Below, one piece after another: positions 18,228 to 27,431 of a stretch of DNA of 64,000 nucleotides. Numbering within the stretch: position 1 is the first letter of the stretch; each line of letters starts with the position of its first letter. Under the pieces are notes generated by a model, which worked only from the letters and a program-made list of their open reading frames with translations, did no database searches and had not been told where the DNA came from. The stretch lies in assembly GCA_964431965.1 (NCBI GenBank), contig CAYSLU010000002.1:1-64000 (forward strand), read 5' to 3'. Position numbers and translations under genes: made by a program. Origin of the DNA: CAYSLU01 sp964431965 (GTDB lineage: Bacteria; Verrucomicrobiota; Kiritimatiellia; CAIKKV01; CAYSLU01).

Positions 18228-19178
18228 CTATCGCCAGCCCCGCGCCCGGAACCAGCGGCGCAGGCCGAGGATGAGCCCCATCGGGATGAGCAGGCCGAAG
18301 CAGAGGGCTTGCACGATGCCCACGACATACGCGGGCCCCTGGGCGTAGCGGTAGAGATTCCAGAGGATCACCACGGCTGAGCCCCACGTGAAGAACAGGT
18401 TGGGGGCTGCGTCGCCCGACCGGAATCGCTGCAGCCCGGGCGTCCGGTGGCGCGTGAAGGGGTAGAGCAGGTTCGAGCCCAGAAACCCCAGTTGGTCAGC
18501 CAGCACGTGGCCCGAGTAGGCGGCGAGGATCACGGCGCCGGCCAGCCACCCGGCGACGGCCCAGCCGGCCAGCGCGCACACCAGCCCGATCACGAGGCTG
18601 TGGCTCCACTCTCGATGCCACGGGATGAAGCTCACGCGGACGCGGCCGTCCGGGCCGCGCGCCATGGCGAAGAGCGGCCCGTCGAAAATATCGATCGTGG
18701 AGGTCGCGAGATACTCCACCTCCACGGGGTGCGGCAACGGCGCGGCGGCCCGGAGCCCGGCTTCCGGCTGCGGGCCGGGCGCCGGCCGCTTGTCGGTCGT
18801 GACCCGCGGCCCGTACGTCACCACGATCCGGCTGTTCGGCACATCGAATTTCACCTCGTACTGCTGCCAGCGGTCGGCGGCGAGGCGAACCGTGTTGAGC
18901 TTGATCCGTGTTTCGCGCCCGGTCCGGGCCGCGCGGTCGACCGCGCAGGCGACCGCGTCGGCGATCACTTGGGCATTGGGGGCATTCGGGTCGGGGATGA
19001 CCTCGATGTCGCGGCGGTAGAAGAAGCGGTAGATCTTGAAGTCGAGTGTGTCGGGCAGGAGCCCGAACACGCCGCCGAGCAGGAAGTACAGCGGGTTGCC
19101 GGCGGCGCCGGCTTCGACGGCGGCGGGGAAGCAGGACGTGGCGGCGACGCCCACGGCGAAATGCGCGATCCCCTTCAC
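18228..19178 (-). CDS. Membrane-bound metal-dependent hydrolase (DUF457-like)
   Basis: A 316-residue integral membrane protein related to the YdjM/DUF457 family. It begins with a hydrophobic segment holding an early His (GIAHFAVG) and GLLPDTLDF, and later carries WHREWSHSLVIG and YSGHVLADQLG, the His/Asp pattern of this metal-hydrolase family. A soluble insertion of about 150 residues lies between the first and second membrane parts, longer than in the small family members. The substrate is unknown. Start GTG 19178 overlaps the thioesterase stop as GTGA, so the two are coupled. Confidence 0.78.
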   Translation of the reverse strand: MKGIAHFAVGVAATSCFPAAVEAGAAGNPLYFLLGGVFGLLPDTLDFKIYRFFYRRDIEVIPDPNAPNAQVIADAVACAVDRAARTGRETRIKLNTVRLAADRWQQYEVKFDVPNSRIVVTYGPRVTTDKRPAPGPQPEAGLRAAAPLPHPVEVEYLATSTIDIFDGPLFAMARGPDGRVRVSFIPWHREWSHSLVIGLVCALAGWAVAGWLAGAVILAAYSGHVLADQLGFLGSNLLYPFTRHRTPGLQRFRSGDAAPNLFFTWGSAVVILWNLYRYAQGPAYVVGIVQALCFGLLIPMGLILGLRRWFRARGWR

Positions 19179-19687
19179 GGCGCGGCGTGTTCCCCGAGCA
19201 GCATGGCCGGATCGATCGTGCCGGCGTCCGGCACGAAGTCCTTGGAGCAGAGGAACGCCTGGTCGGCCGGCATCGGCATGTACTTGCCCGAGGCGGCCAT
19301 CAGCTCCAGGCCGGCTCCGTCCACGATGCGTCCCTCCGTCAGGATCAGGCGCGCGCGGGCGGATGTGACCCAGCCTTCCACTCGAAGTGCCTGCCCTACG
19401 ACCACCGGCTTCCTCAGGCGCGTGCTCATCTCGGCCGCCACGCACGCACGGCGGCAGGACACGATGGCCGCCCACGTCATCACTTCGTCGAGCAACGTCA
19501 TGCCGATTCCGCCGTGGACGATGTGCCGGTACCCGAGGTCGGTCTCGCGCGTGGTGTAGTCGAGCACGACGCGGCTGTCCTCCACCCGCGAGCGCAGGTG
19601 CAGTCCGTTCGGATTGTCGATGCCGCACACGAAACACGAGCGCGTCCACGGCAGAGTGCCGGTCACAGCTTCCTTAGATTGGTTCAT
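19175..19687 (-). CDS. PaaI-type hotdog-fold thioesterase
   Basis: A 170-residue acyl-CoA thioesterase-like protein. The hotdog signature HIVHGGIGMTLLDEVMTWAA lies at about residues 55-74, with the conserved Gly-Gly and the catalytic-region Asp-Glu. It begins with SCFVCGIDNPNGLHL, a two-cysteine N-terminal motif frequent in this subgroup. It likely hydrolyses an acyl or aryl CoA thioester in the cytoplasm. ATG 19687 follows GGGAG. It overlaps the membrane hydrolase by GTGA. The 90-base gap upstream (19688-19777) shows no gene. Confidence 0.85.
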   Translation of the reverse strand: MNQSKEAVTGTLPWTRSCFVCGIDNPNGLHLRSRVEDSRVVLDYTTRETDLGYRHIVHGGIGMTLLDEVMTWAAIVSCRRACVAAEMSTRLRKPVVVGQALRVEGWVTSARARLILTEGRIVDGAGLELMAASGKYMPMPADQAFLCSKDFVPDAGTIDPAMLLGEHAAP

Positions 19688-19777
19688 CCCTTGTCTCCCT
19701 CTCTGCCCCCCGGCGCCAATCCCTTGCCGCCGGAAAACCGCCCCCCTGAACCCCGAACCCTGACCCCTCGCTGCCTT

Positions 19778-22342
19778 CTATTTCCACAGCATCACAAAGT
19801 CCGCCGCGTCCACGGGCAGGACGAAACGGATCCCGCCTTCCGTGGTCTCGAACTGCAGCTTTCCGCTCTTCACGCTTTCGACCCGCTTCACGGCGAAGCC
19901 GGGATGGACGATTACCTTCAGCGCATCAACCGGCACGCCCGACCAGTTGAGGATCGTGACGACGGAGCCGGCGTCCGAGGTCAGGATGGGCGTCTCGATC
20001 AGCGGCCGATCCACGGACACGGGGGGCGTCAGGCCCGCGACCGCGACGGGCAGCAGGATCCACTTGCGGATCGACTCCGACCAGCCGGTCGGCAGGCCGT
20101 CGGTGGAGTTGGTTCCCGTGGCGGCATACGAGAGCCCCGGCATCCACGCATACCGGAGGGCCTGCCCGCGGCCCACGGCGCGGCGCACGACGGCGGGCGT
20201 GCCGTCCTCGAACTTGCCTTCGATGGTCAGGTCCCGGCCGGCGAGCGAGCCGCGGACGCAGACGGCCGCGAAGTCGCCGCAGGCGCCGGTGCCCGACGCC
20301 GCGATCGCCTGGAAGTTGGTCGGGCCGGCCACCAGGAAGGGCTCGCGGCCCGGCTCGACGATGCCGGTCCCGTCCGCGAGGGCGGAGCAGGGCTCGTCAT
20401 AGCGATCGCGGGCGGCAGCCCCCGAGACCGTGGCCAGGATGCCGCCCTGTCGCGTCCATTCCACCAGGCCCGACTGGCCTTCGGCGGGCACGTTCGGCTC
20501 CGTGACGTAGAGCACGCGGTAGGCGGCGAGCTTCTCCGGCTTGAGGTCGTCCTCGTCCACGATGTCGACCGGGATGTTCGCGTGCTGGAGCGCGACGTAG
20601 AGGTTGTAGACCTCGGCGAGGTAGTCGACGGTCCCGTGGTTCAGGCGGACGTTGGTGACATCCTGAATCTGGTTCACGATCGCGATCTTCTTCGCGTCCC
20701 ACGGCATCGCGCTGCGGGGCATGAGGATCGCGACCTGCGGGCGCGGGCGGCGGCCCGGCCAGAGCAGCGGCTCCGCGGCGGCGATCATCGCGTGCGCCTC
20801 GGCCATCTTCGGGAGGAGCCGCGATTTCTCGGAGTAGCAGTTCCCCGGGAAGTTGTACTCCGGGCCGAACACAAAGTACTTCAGGCACTTCCCGCCGCTG
20901 CCGGCGATCGTGACAATCTTCTGCACGATGCCGTTGGTCCGGTCGCCGGCGGTACGGGGGATCACGTAGCCGCCGAACTCGACGCCGCCCAGCTCGGCGG
21001 CGCTGCGGAGGCGGGCGCAATAGTACGACCACTGGTAGGCCAGGCCGTCGCCGAACCAGTCCTCGGTCCACAGCATGGTGCAGCCGCGCATCCGGCCGAA
21101 CTCGAGCCAGTCGTGGCCACCCATCGCGGCGTTGGGATCCTGCTTCGCGGAGTTGTGCGCCACCGGCCCGGGCACGTAGAAGCGGCCGCTGAAGAAGTTC
21201 CAGTTCACCAGGATCGGGAGGTTCGTGTAGGTGGCCGCCTCGAGGGCGCGGGTGCAGCGGGCGAAGTGGCGGGCCGAGTCCCACGGGAAGAAGCGGGTCG
21301 TCCAGTAGAAGAGCCGCTTCGACGGAAGATCGGCGGCCTGCGCGCGGCCGATCGGGAAGACGGTGGACCAGTCCTTCGCGCCCACATCCTTCGGCTTCAG
21401 CCCCTGCGCGCCGAGGTATTCGCGGAACCGGGCGAGCGCCACGGGATTGTTCGTCAGCGGGCCGAAGGCGGCCGGGAAATACCAGCCCGGCTCGTCGGAC
21501 ATCGCGAAGACCGAGAGATCGGTCCGCTCATAGCCGGCCTTGAGATACGGGGCGATCTGGTCGTCCGCCCACTTGGCGATGACGGCTTCGGTGACCGACG
21601 TGGAGTGGTCGAACGCATAGCCCGGCGGGTTGTAGACGGCGGAGGCCGTCCGGCGGAGGCCGGTTCCGAGAAGGAGCTTCCGCGACAGCGGGTCTGCCCC
21701 CAGCATGATGCCGTTGAAGCCGCCGCGCACGAGCTGCTCGATTCCGTCCTTGAGTGCGTTGCGGTCGCCATCCCCGGAAATGAACCGGTCGACGATGGGG
21801 AAGTGCTTCGCCCGTGCGGTCGCCCCACCCGCGCTCCCGAAGGCCGCCCAGTACCGCTTGTTGTACTCGGCCATCGTGGCGGCTTGCGGTCGCTGCCCGG
21901 CGTCCCGCCAGAGCAGGATGCCGAGCGAGCCGCGATACAGGGTGGCGCTCATAGGCTGCACGGCTGCATTCGAGCCGTCGAACTGCAGCTCCACTTCGAT
22001 CGGAGTCGGATCGACCACTGGCCCGCCGACCGACAGGTGCAACACGACCGGGAAGCCGCGCATGTAGTTGTTCGGGTAGCTGTTGGGGCCAACGGCCAGC
22101 TCGGCGGCCTTGCGGTCGAACGGGATCCACGGGCTCCAGTCCGTGTTCGTGGCCGTGGCGGAGACGCCGCGCACGAGGCTGAGCGGATGCTTGCCGACGG
22201 TGTTGGTGGGGCTCCCCACATAAAGCACGCGGCCGCGGATCTGGAACGTCGGCACCTGGTCCGGCGCCACGCGGGCGGATGACGGATGCGGAAAGGCGAG
22301 CGCGAAACCGATGGCGAGAGACGCCGATACGAGCAGCCTCAT
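19778..22342 (-). CDS. Secreted GH42-like putative glycoside hydrolase
   Basis: An 854-residue exported protein with a clear signal peptide (residues 1-24). An N-terminal beta region is followed by a TIM-barrel-like part (about 180-560; FAMSDEPGWYFP is a candidate acid-bearing segment), then a glutamine-amidotransferase-like domain (VDIVDEDDLKPEKLAAYRVL, LVEWTRQGGILATVSG) typical of the trimerisation domain of beta-galactosidases of family GH42, and a C-terminal beta domain. Catalytic residues were not assigned. It probably acts on an external polysaccharide. ATG 22342 follows GGGAGGG; an earlier in-frame ATG at 22408 has no site and lengthens the signal peptide. Confidence 0.72.
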   Translation of the reverse strand: MRLLVSASLAIGFALAFPHPSSARVAPDQVPTFQIRGRVLYVGSPTNTVGKHPLSLVRGVSATATNTDWSPWIPFDRKAAELAVGPNSYPNNYMRGFPVVLHLSVGGPVVDPTPIEVELQFDGSNAAVQPMSATLYRGSLGILLWRDAGQRPQAATMAEYNKRYWAAFGSAGGATARAKHFPIVDRFISGDGDRNALKDGIEQLVRGGFNGIMLGADPLSRKLLLGTGLRRTASAVYNPPGYAFDHSTSVTEAVIAKWADDQIAPYLKAGYERTDLSVFAMSDEPGWYFPAAFGPLTNNPVALARFREYLGAQGLKPKDVGAKDWSTVFPIGRAQAADLPSKRLFYWTTRFFPWDSARHFARCTRALEAATYTNLPILVNWNFFSGRFYVPGPVAHNSAKQDPNAAMGGHDWLEFGRMRGCTMLWTEDWFGDGLAYQWSYYCARLRSAAELGGVEFGGYVIPRTAGDRTNGIVQKIVTIAGSGGKCLKYFVFGPEYNFPGNCYSEKSRLLPKMAEAHAMIAAAEPLLWPGRRPRPQVAILMPRSAMPWDAKKIAIVNQIQDVTNVRLNHGTVDYLAEVYNLYVALQHANIPVDIVDEDDLKPEKLAAYRVLYVTEPNVPAEGQSGLVEWTRQGGILATVSGAAARDRYDEPCSALADGTGIVEPGREPFLVAGPTNFQAIAASGTGACGDFAAVCVRGSLAGRDLTIEGKFEDGTPAVVRRAVGRGQALRYAWMPGLSYAATGTNSTDGLPTGWSESIRKWILLPVAVAGLTPPVSVDRPLIETPILTSDAGSVVTILNWSGVPVDALKVIVHPGFAVKRVESVKSGKLQFETTEGGIRFVLPVDAADFVMLWK

Positions 22343-22413
22343 GGAACCCTCCCGTTGTTGGCGGATAAGGTGGGGCACCCGCGCCGGTTTTTCAACTCCA
22401 TCATGCACAGCAT

Positions 22414-22476
22414 CGTAGGCCGCGCCTGCCGGGCGCGACCCTCCGGAGGGCGCCGCCCCGGCAGGAGGCGCCTACG
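22414..22476. repeat. Palindromic intergenic repeat, family 3
   Basis: Left arm 22414-22437 (CGTAGGCCGCGCCTGCCGGG...) and right arm 22453-22476 (...CGGCAGGAGGCGCCTACG) are inverted copies with about 20 of 24 matches, around the central palindrome CCCTCCGGAGGG. The right end supplies the TAG stop of the neighbouring minus-strand gene. A half-copy is at 22-42. Confidence 0.65.
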
Positions 22477-23707
22477 AGTGAGGACGGATGCCAGCGCTCG
22501 GACGCCGGCGGCCGGCCAGCAGCTGCAGGGCGATGCGGGCGGGGCGGATCAGCCAGTACGCGGGGGCCAGTGCGGCGGGCAGGGGGACGGCGGCCCAGTC
22601 GCCATACGACGGAGCGAGCACGGTCCGGAACGCCGAGCGAGCCCGGTCGCGCCATCGCTCCCGGACAGCCCGCTGGAACGCGGCCATCGCGCGCGTGCCG
22701 GCGGCGGGGTCGGTGGCGCCATCCAGCCAGCGCGTGGCCTGACTCGCCAGGCGGCCCACCTCGGGATCGCGCGTGAGCTCTGCGTCTGCGCCGGAGGGAG
22801 GGGCGCATCCATCAGCCTGCGCGCCATGGCCAACCCGAGGAGGAGCATGCGGTGCCCGCCCGAGGCGCGGGCGAGCGCGAACAGGTCCTCGCTGATCGCC
22901 GCCGGGCTCGCGCAAAGCAGGCCCTGGACGTCGGCGATCCACTGGAAGCGCTGCCACAGGTGCTTCGAGCCGTGCGCGGCCGCGAGCAGAAGGTGGTGTG
23001 CGTCGGAGGGAGCGCTCACCGCGCGGTTCTGGAGCGGCACGGTCCGGCGCGATGCCCAGAGCAGCTCGAAGGGGACGTCGAACGCGAAGAACGCCGGCGT
23101 GACCGCCCCGGCCAGCTCGACCCAATGGTCGCCCCCTGTGCTGGTGGCCACATAGTCCCAGCCACTCCGCAGATAGGCGGAGAGCTGGGCCGGGCGGAGA
23201 CGGACGTGGGGGCGGTAGCCGTGGTCGTTCAGCAGGAGGCAAGCGCGGACGATGTCGTCGGGATGCACCAGGAAGTCCAAGTCGTCGAACTGCCGGATGG
23301 CGGGCTCGGGGTAGGCGGCCGCCGCGATCGCCGGCCCGCGCCACAGCAGGTGCCGGATCCCGGCCGCATCGAACCAGTCTGTCAGCCGGACGGCTTCGGC
23401 AATCAGGATGGTCGTGCGAGCGGCGTTCGACATGTGCGCGGCTTCGAGCCGGGCGAGCACGTCGGGCGGCGGGTGAGCGGCGGAGCGGCGCAGCCCGGCG
23501 TGCAGCAGCGGCAGCACGCGGTGCCGGTGGGCCATCCGGAGCACGGCCGGCCAGTCCGGCGGCGTCTCCAGCAGGCGGCGGATGGCCGATCCGATCGCGT
23601 CAGTCCCAACCGGCGCGGAACAGAGCGCGACGAGCCGCGTGGTCGGGCTCAGGCTATCGCCGGCAGGAGTCTGAAGCGGCGCGGTCGTGCGATCCTCCGT
23701 TCGTCAT
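22472..23707 (-). pseudogene. Nucleotidyltransferase-family protein, frameshifted
   Basis: The recognisable protein belongs to the uncharacterised nucleotidyltransferase family (NTP_transf_5 type): VLRMAHRHRVLPLLHAGL, then FDDLDFLVHPDD carrying the paired aspartates, then WQRFQWIADVQGLL. Its frame is broken twice. Near 22790-22800 one base is missing, so DAPLPPAQTQ must shift to continue as GADAELTRDPEVGRLASQ and reach the stop at 22472. At the 5' end the conserved frame (TTRLVALCSAPVGTDAIG) has no start codon, while the natural ATG at 23707, which overlaps the upstream stop as ATGA, is in another frame. Either the gene has decayed or the assembly has two indels here. It lies inside the polysaccharide run. 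Confidence 0.7.
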
Positions 23708-25251
23708 CGCGCGGGAACGGCCCGCGAGGGCGCCATGCCGTCCGGATCGAGCGGGACGATCGACAGCTTCGGCGGCTCGTGCGGCACCTGATCCGAAACG
23801 CGCACGAGGTAGACGGCGCCCTCCGGACGGGCGCGCAGCTCGAGCGCTCCGAGCTCGGGCACATCGACGGAGACGGTCCGCTCCCGTCCGTCCGCCGCCC
23901 ATGCCGTCGCCAGCCAGGCACGCTCGCGGCGATGCTTGCGCACGAGGACGCGGGCGTCCGGCGAGCCGGTCGGGAACTCGTAGGCCGGGAGATTGGTGGC
24001 GTTCGGGTTCGTGTGCATGAGGGGGCCGGGCAGGAGATCGCCGTCGCGGATGAAGTCCTCGACGTGCGAGAAGAGCGCCTGGACGTGCCCGAGCGCCATC
24101 ATCTGCGAGAGCCACGGCGGGGGCTCGGCGCCGACGTCCACCCCAGGCTGAAACTGCGGTGGGCTGAAGTAGCCGGCTACGCCGCCGATCATCCCGCCCG
24201 TGTAGAGGCACTTGAGGAAGCCCATGTAGAGCCGAGGTTCGGAGATCTGGCCTTTCAGCCAGCCGCCGGCGACCCAGTTGTACGACAGCGCATCGCCGTG
24301 CCGCTCCTTCGCCTGCGTGAGCGTGCACAGGAACCGGGTTAGCAGGTCGTTCCGATTCGTCCAGCCGCTGTTGAACTCCCGGTAGTACAGGCTCTGGTCG
24401 GGCAGATCGGAGACCGGGCGCATGTGCCGGTAGTCGAGGCTCCACGTCCACGGATCCCAGGACGGCTGCCCCGCGAAGTGGTACCACAGGTACAGCCTTC
24501 GATCGGGAAACGCCTTGCGGACCGCCTCCGACACGATCAGCTCCTGGTGCGCCTTTCGCTCGGATAGGTAGTCATGCCACGAGCGCTCGCCCTTTGCGGC
24601 GACCACGCGCGGGTCCTGCGCCCAGAAGCGCCCGGAGTGCCCGTAGACGCTCAGGCCGTACTCCCCGCCATTGAGGATGACCGCGATGGGCGCCTTCCGG
24701 CGCAGCCGGAGCAACGGCGCCACCGTGCCTTCTGCCGCGATCTTGAAGATGGCATCCGGCGCCTCGGGGCTGACCATGCGCCAGGAATTGGTCAGCGGCC
24801 TGGCCGGGGTGGTGTCATCGACGATCGGCTGTCTGCCGGCCCCCCGCACGTAAAGCTGCTGCAGCAGGTCCTTGGGAAACGGCGGGGTCGTGAGCTGACC
24901 GAGCGGGCGGTGCGTCAGCACGAAGAGCGGGTAGTTCGTGGGGTTCGATGCGGCCAGCGCCACGACCCGCGCGTTGGCGCTGTCGGGTTTCTGCTCGAGT
25001 TCGTCGATGGCCTTGTCGGTCACGTATCCGCCGAACTCGAGGGCGTACCCCCACCGCTCGCAGAGCTCGATGCGCACGTCGAGCGGCATGGACCAGCCCC
25101 AGCGCGAGAGGGGGAGGAGCGTGTGAGCCGGTCGAAACACCGGGGCCGGAGCGGCGCGCAGATGCTCCATGGCGGTCAGCGCCGGGCTCTCCGGGGCGGA
25201 CGTGGCGACGAGTGCAACACATGCCGCGAGCGCACAGGTGCGGTGGTTCAT
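23704..25251 (-). CDS. Secreted protein of unknown function
   Basis: A 515-residue exported protein with a signal peptide (residues about 1-25, SAPESPA). I do not recognise the family. It is rich in aromatic residues (LYLWYHFAGQPSWDPWTWSL) and ends in a beta-rich region, a composition like secreted glycosidases with a barrel and a C-terminal sandwich, and it lies next to the heparinase-like gene, so a carbohydrate substrate is plausible but unproven. Its ATG overlaps the heparinase-like stop by one base (TGATG), and its own stop overlaps the next start as ATGA, so it sits mid-operon. Confidence 0.7.
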   Translation of the reverse strand: MNHRTCALAACVALVATSAPESPALTAMEHLRAAPAPVFRPAHTLLPLSRWGWSMPLDVRIELCERWGYALEFGGYVTDKAIDELEQKPDSANARVVALAASNPTNYPLFVLTHRPLGQLTTPPFPKDLLQQLYVRGAGRQPIVDDTTPARPLTNSWRMVSPEAPDAIFKIAAEGTVAPLLRLRRKAPIAVILNGGEYGLSVYGHSGRFWAQDPRVVAAKGERSWHDYLSERKAHQELIVSEAVRKAFPDRRLYLWYHFAGQPSWDPWTWSLDYRHMRPVSDLPDQSLYYREFNSGWTNRNDLLTRFLCTLTQAKERHGDALSYNWVAGGWLKGQISEPRLYMGFLKCLYTGGMIGGVAGYFSPPQFQPGVDVGAEPPPWLSQMMALGHVQALFSHVEDFIRDGDLLPGPLMHTNPNATNLPAYEFPTGSPDARVLVRKHRRERAWLATAWAADGRERTVSVDVPELGALELRARPEGAVYLVRVSDQVPHEPPKLSIVPLDPDGMAPSRAVPAR

Positions 25252-27422
25252 CAGCTTTCTCCTTCGGGCCGGGCCTGGTGTTCGAACAGCGTCTCGCAGC
25301 GGCCCCGGGGCGGCAGGAGATCGCAGCCGCTCGCGCGGAGCGAGAAGCAGTCGGCGGCGCTCGCGGCCAGGAGGCGGCCGGTCGGGTCGCGGCGGACGAC
25401 GACCAGCGTGGCCTCGGCGTCGATGCCGCCGAGCGTGATGCGTCGGGTCAGCGGGCTGGCGACGATCGTATCGATGCAATCGCCGTGGTCCACGACGAGG
25501 CCGACCTGGCGCGGGGCGTGCATCCGGCTGATCCGGGCGGGCGGCTGACTCGCGCGCCGGGGCACGAGGGCCGAGAGCAGAACCCCGCAGTAGCCGGACA
25601 GGCGGGCGATCAGGCAGTCGCACGTCGTCTGCTGGCGGTGCGGATGGCCCGCCACGTCGGCGTAGATGTGCCGGCGCTGATCCAGCCGGAGCTCGAGCTG
25701 TTGGGGCTTCGGGTACTCGTCCGACCCGTACGTGGCCCACGCCAGCTCGAGGCGGTGCTGCCTTCCCTGGACCGTCGCGCGGGCTTGAGCGGGGTCGAGT
25801 TCGGCGCGGCAGCCGGACTGGACCTGGAACTGCCAGTCGTAGAAGTCCCAGTCGTTGCTGTTGTTGCAGTGGTCCAGGAGGATGACGTACGGCTCGGCTC
25901 CGCGCATCCGGATGACCATGGCGTGCCGATGGTACCAGCACGCGTGCCACTGCCAGGCGAGGTCCGCGGCGACGTAGTTGGACTGCTCGCCGTGGGCGGC
26001 GGCCAGCGTGTATCCGCCGCGCCACGATTCGCCGTTCGGATGATCCGGTGCGTTTGGCGGCTCCCGGCCGTTGATGCTCAGGACGTTGTGGTAGCGGGCG
26101 GGGGTGTGGCCATAGCCGCGGCCGGCGCAGAACAGCTCGCCCAGCGCGGCCAGCGCGAAGTGCCCGGCGTCGCTGTGCTGGTGGATGAACGAGCCCGGGT
26201 GGCGGCCGGCGGCGAAGAAGGCGAAGTAGAGGTCGTCGTCCCGCCAGCCGGTGCGGACGACGTGCAGGCCGAATTGTCCGGCCTTCGGGGCGAGCGGCCA
26301 CTTCCCGGTGTCGAGGCGGACGCTCGCCGGGGCGGCCTGGGGGTCATGCCACAGCCAGTACGCCAGGGCGCCGAGGGGGGCGTGCAGGTTCGGCTTCAGG
26401 GCGGCCGGGCCCCCGGCGATCTCCATCATCCGGTCCCATGCGGCCTGGTAGATCGGATCGCCCGTCCGGCGGCTGTGGAGCAGCATGACGCTCAGGCTGT
26501 TCAGGTACCAGCCGTTCAGCCGGTCCGTGTCGCCATGGTCCAATGTGCCGTGATGCCCCGGCAGCTGGTAGTAGATGCGGCTCTTCATGACCCGGAGGAA
26601 ACGCTCGTCGCTCTCCCATAGATCGCACACCCCCATGCGCCGCGCGATCTCGGCGACCGTCCACCAGTTGAAGATCTCGATGCTACCGTAGCCCGAGCCC
26701 TCGCCGATGACTCCGGCCTCGTCGGAGCCCAGATGAAGGCCGGAGCGGATCCGGCGGATCGCGGCGTCCATGCCGAGGCGGTGCCGGTCGTTCCGCGCGT
26801 CGTAGATCGCCGCCAGCGACCACACCCAGGCGTAGAACTCCCACCAGCCGAGATTCACGCCGAGGTTCTGGCCGAAGCCGGCGTCCTTCACGGGATCCAG
26901 AATGTAGTCGAGGAACGGCTCGACGATGTCGCGCGCGAGGAAGTCGCAGGCCGCGGCCCGGTCGGCTTCGGTGAGCTGGTTCCACAGCAGGTCCAGCATC
27001 AGCGGGATCATGCCGCACTGGGACGTGATGCCCCGCTGCCGCCCGCCCAGCAGCGAGTCGTCGTGGTGGGTGCTTGGCGCATGGGCAAAGATGTAGGCTT
27101 TGACGGGGCTCGGGTCCTGAGTCAGCACGCGCAGCGCACCCGCCAGCACCCCGGGCCAGCGCGGGTCGTCGGTCAGGATCGTCGCCAGGATCAGGTCCGG
27201 GATCTTCTGCCAGTTGTGGCCGCAGTGTGGCGCGGCGCCGATCCAGTCGGTCCGGCTGAGGCGGTTGTTGATGAAGGCCGCGTGGCCCGGGTCCACGTAC
27301 TGCTCGCAGCGGGCCAGCACGGCGTCCCGGCAGGCGGCCATGGCGGGGTGCCCGGCCTTGGCGCGCAGGCCGGCGCGCTCGGACTCGGACCAGAACAGGC
27401 GGGGGTGGGCGAAGGTGTCCAT
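25251..27422 (-). CDS. Heparinase II/III-family protein
   Basis: A 723-residue protein with the two-part build of heparinase II/III-like polysaccharide lyases: an alpha/alpha toroid (about residues 1-360; SQCGMIPLMLDLLWNQL, NLGVNLGWWEFYAWVWSLA) and a C-terminal beta-sandwich opening with SFIHQHSDAGHFALAALGE near residue 420, the family's conserved His/Asp block. Such enzymes eliminate uronic acid units from glycosaminoglycan- or alginate-like polymers. No signal peptide is obvious, so it may act on imported oligosaccharides, or the start may be further upstream. It lies 9 bases after the PPK2 stop. Exact substrate unknown. Confidence 0.82.
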   Translation of the reverse strand: MDTFAHPRLFWSESERAGLRAKAGHPAMAACRDAVLARCEQYVDPGHAAFINNRLSRTDWIGAAPHCGHNWQKIPDLILATILTDDPRWPGVLAGALRVLTQDPSPVKAYIFAHAPSTHHDDSLLGGRQRGITSQCGMIPLMLDLLWNQLTEADRAAACDFLARDIVEPFLDYILDPVKDAGFGQNLGVNLGWWEFYAWVWSLAAIYDARNDRHRLGMDAAIRRIRSGLHLGSDEAGVIGEGSGYGSIEIFNWWTVAEIARRMGVCDLWESDERFLRVMKSRIYYQLPGHHGTLDHGDTDRLNGWYLNSLSVMLLHSRRTGDPIYQAAWDRMMEIAGGPAALKPNLHAPLGALAYWLWHDPQAAPASVRLDTGKWPLAPKAGQFGLHVVRTGWRDDDLYFAFFAAGRHPGSFIHQHSDAGHFALAALGELFCAGRGYGHTPARYHNVLSINGREPPNAPDHPNGESWRGGYTLAAAHGEQSNYVAADLAWQWHACWYHRHAMVIRMRGAEPYVILLDHCNNSNDWDFYDWQFQVQSGCRAELDPAQARATVQGRQHRLELAWATYGSDEYPKPQQLELRLDQRRHIYADVAGHPHRQQTTCDCLIARLSGYCGVLLSALVPRRASQPPARISRMHAPRQVGLVVDHGDCIDTIVASPLTRRITLGGIDAEATLVVVRRDPTGRLLAASAADCFSLRASGCDLLPPRGRCETLFEHQARPEGES

Positions 27423-27431
27423 GGGCGAACC

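Noticed and set aside
19046..22282. 1,078-codon plus-strand frame antisense to the GH42-like gene
   Set aside because: It is low-complexity in translation and has no start context, while the minus strand shows a signal peptide and domains.
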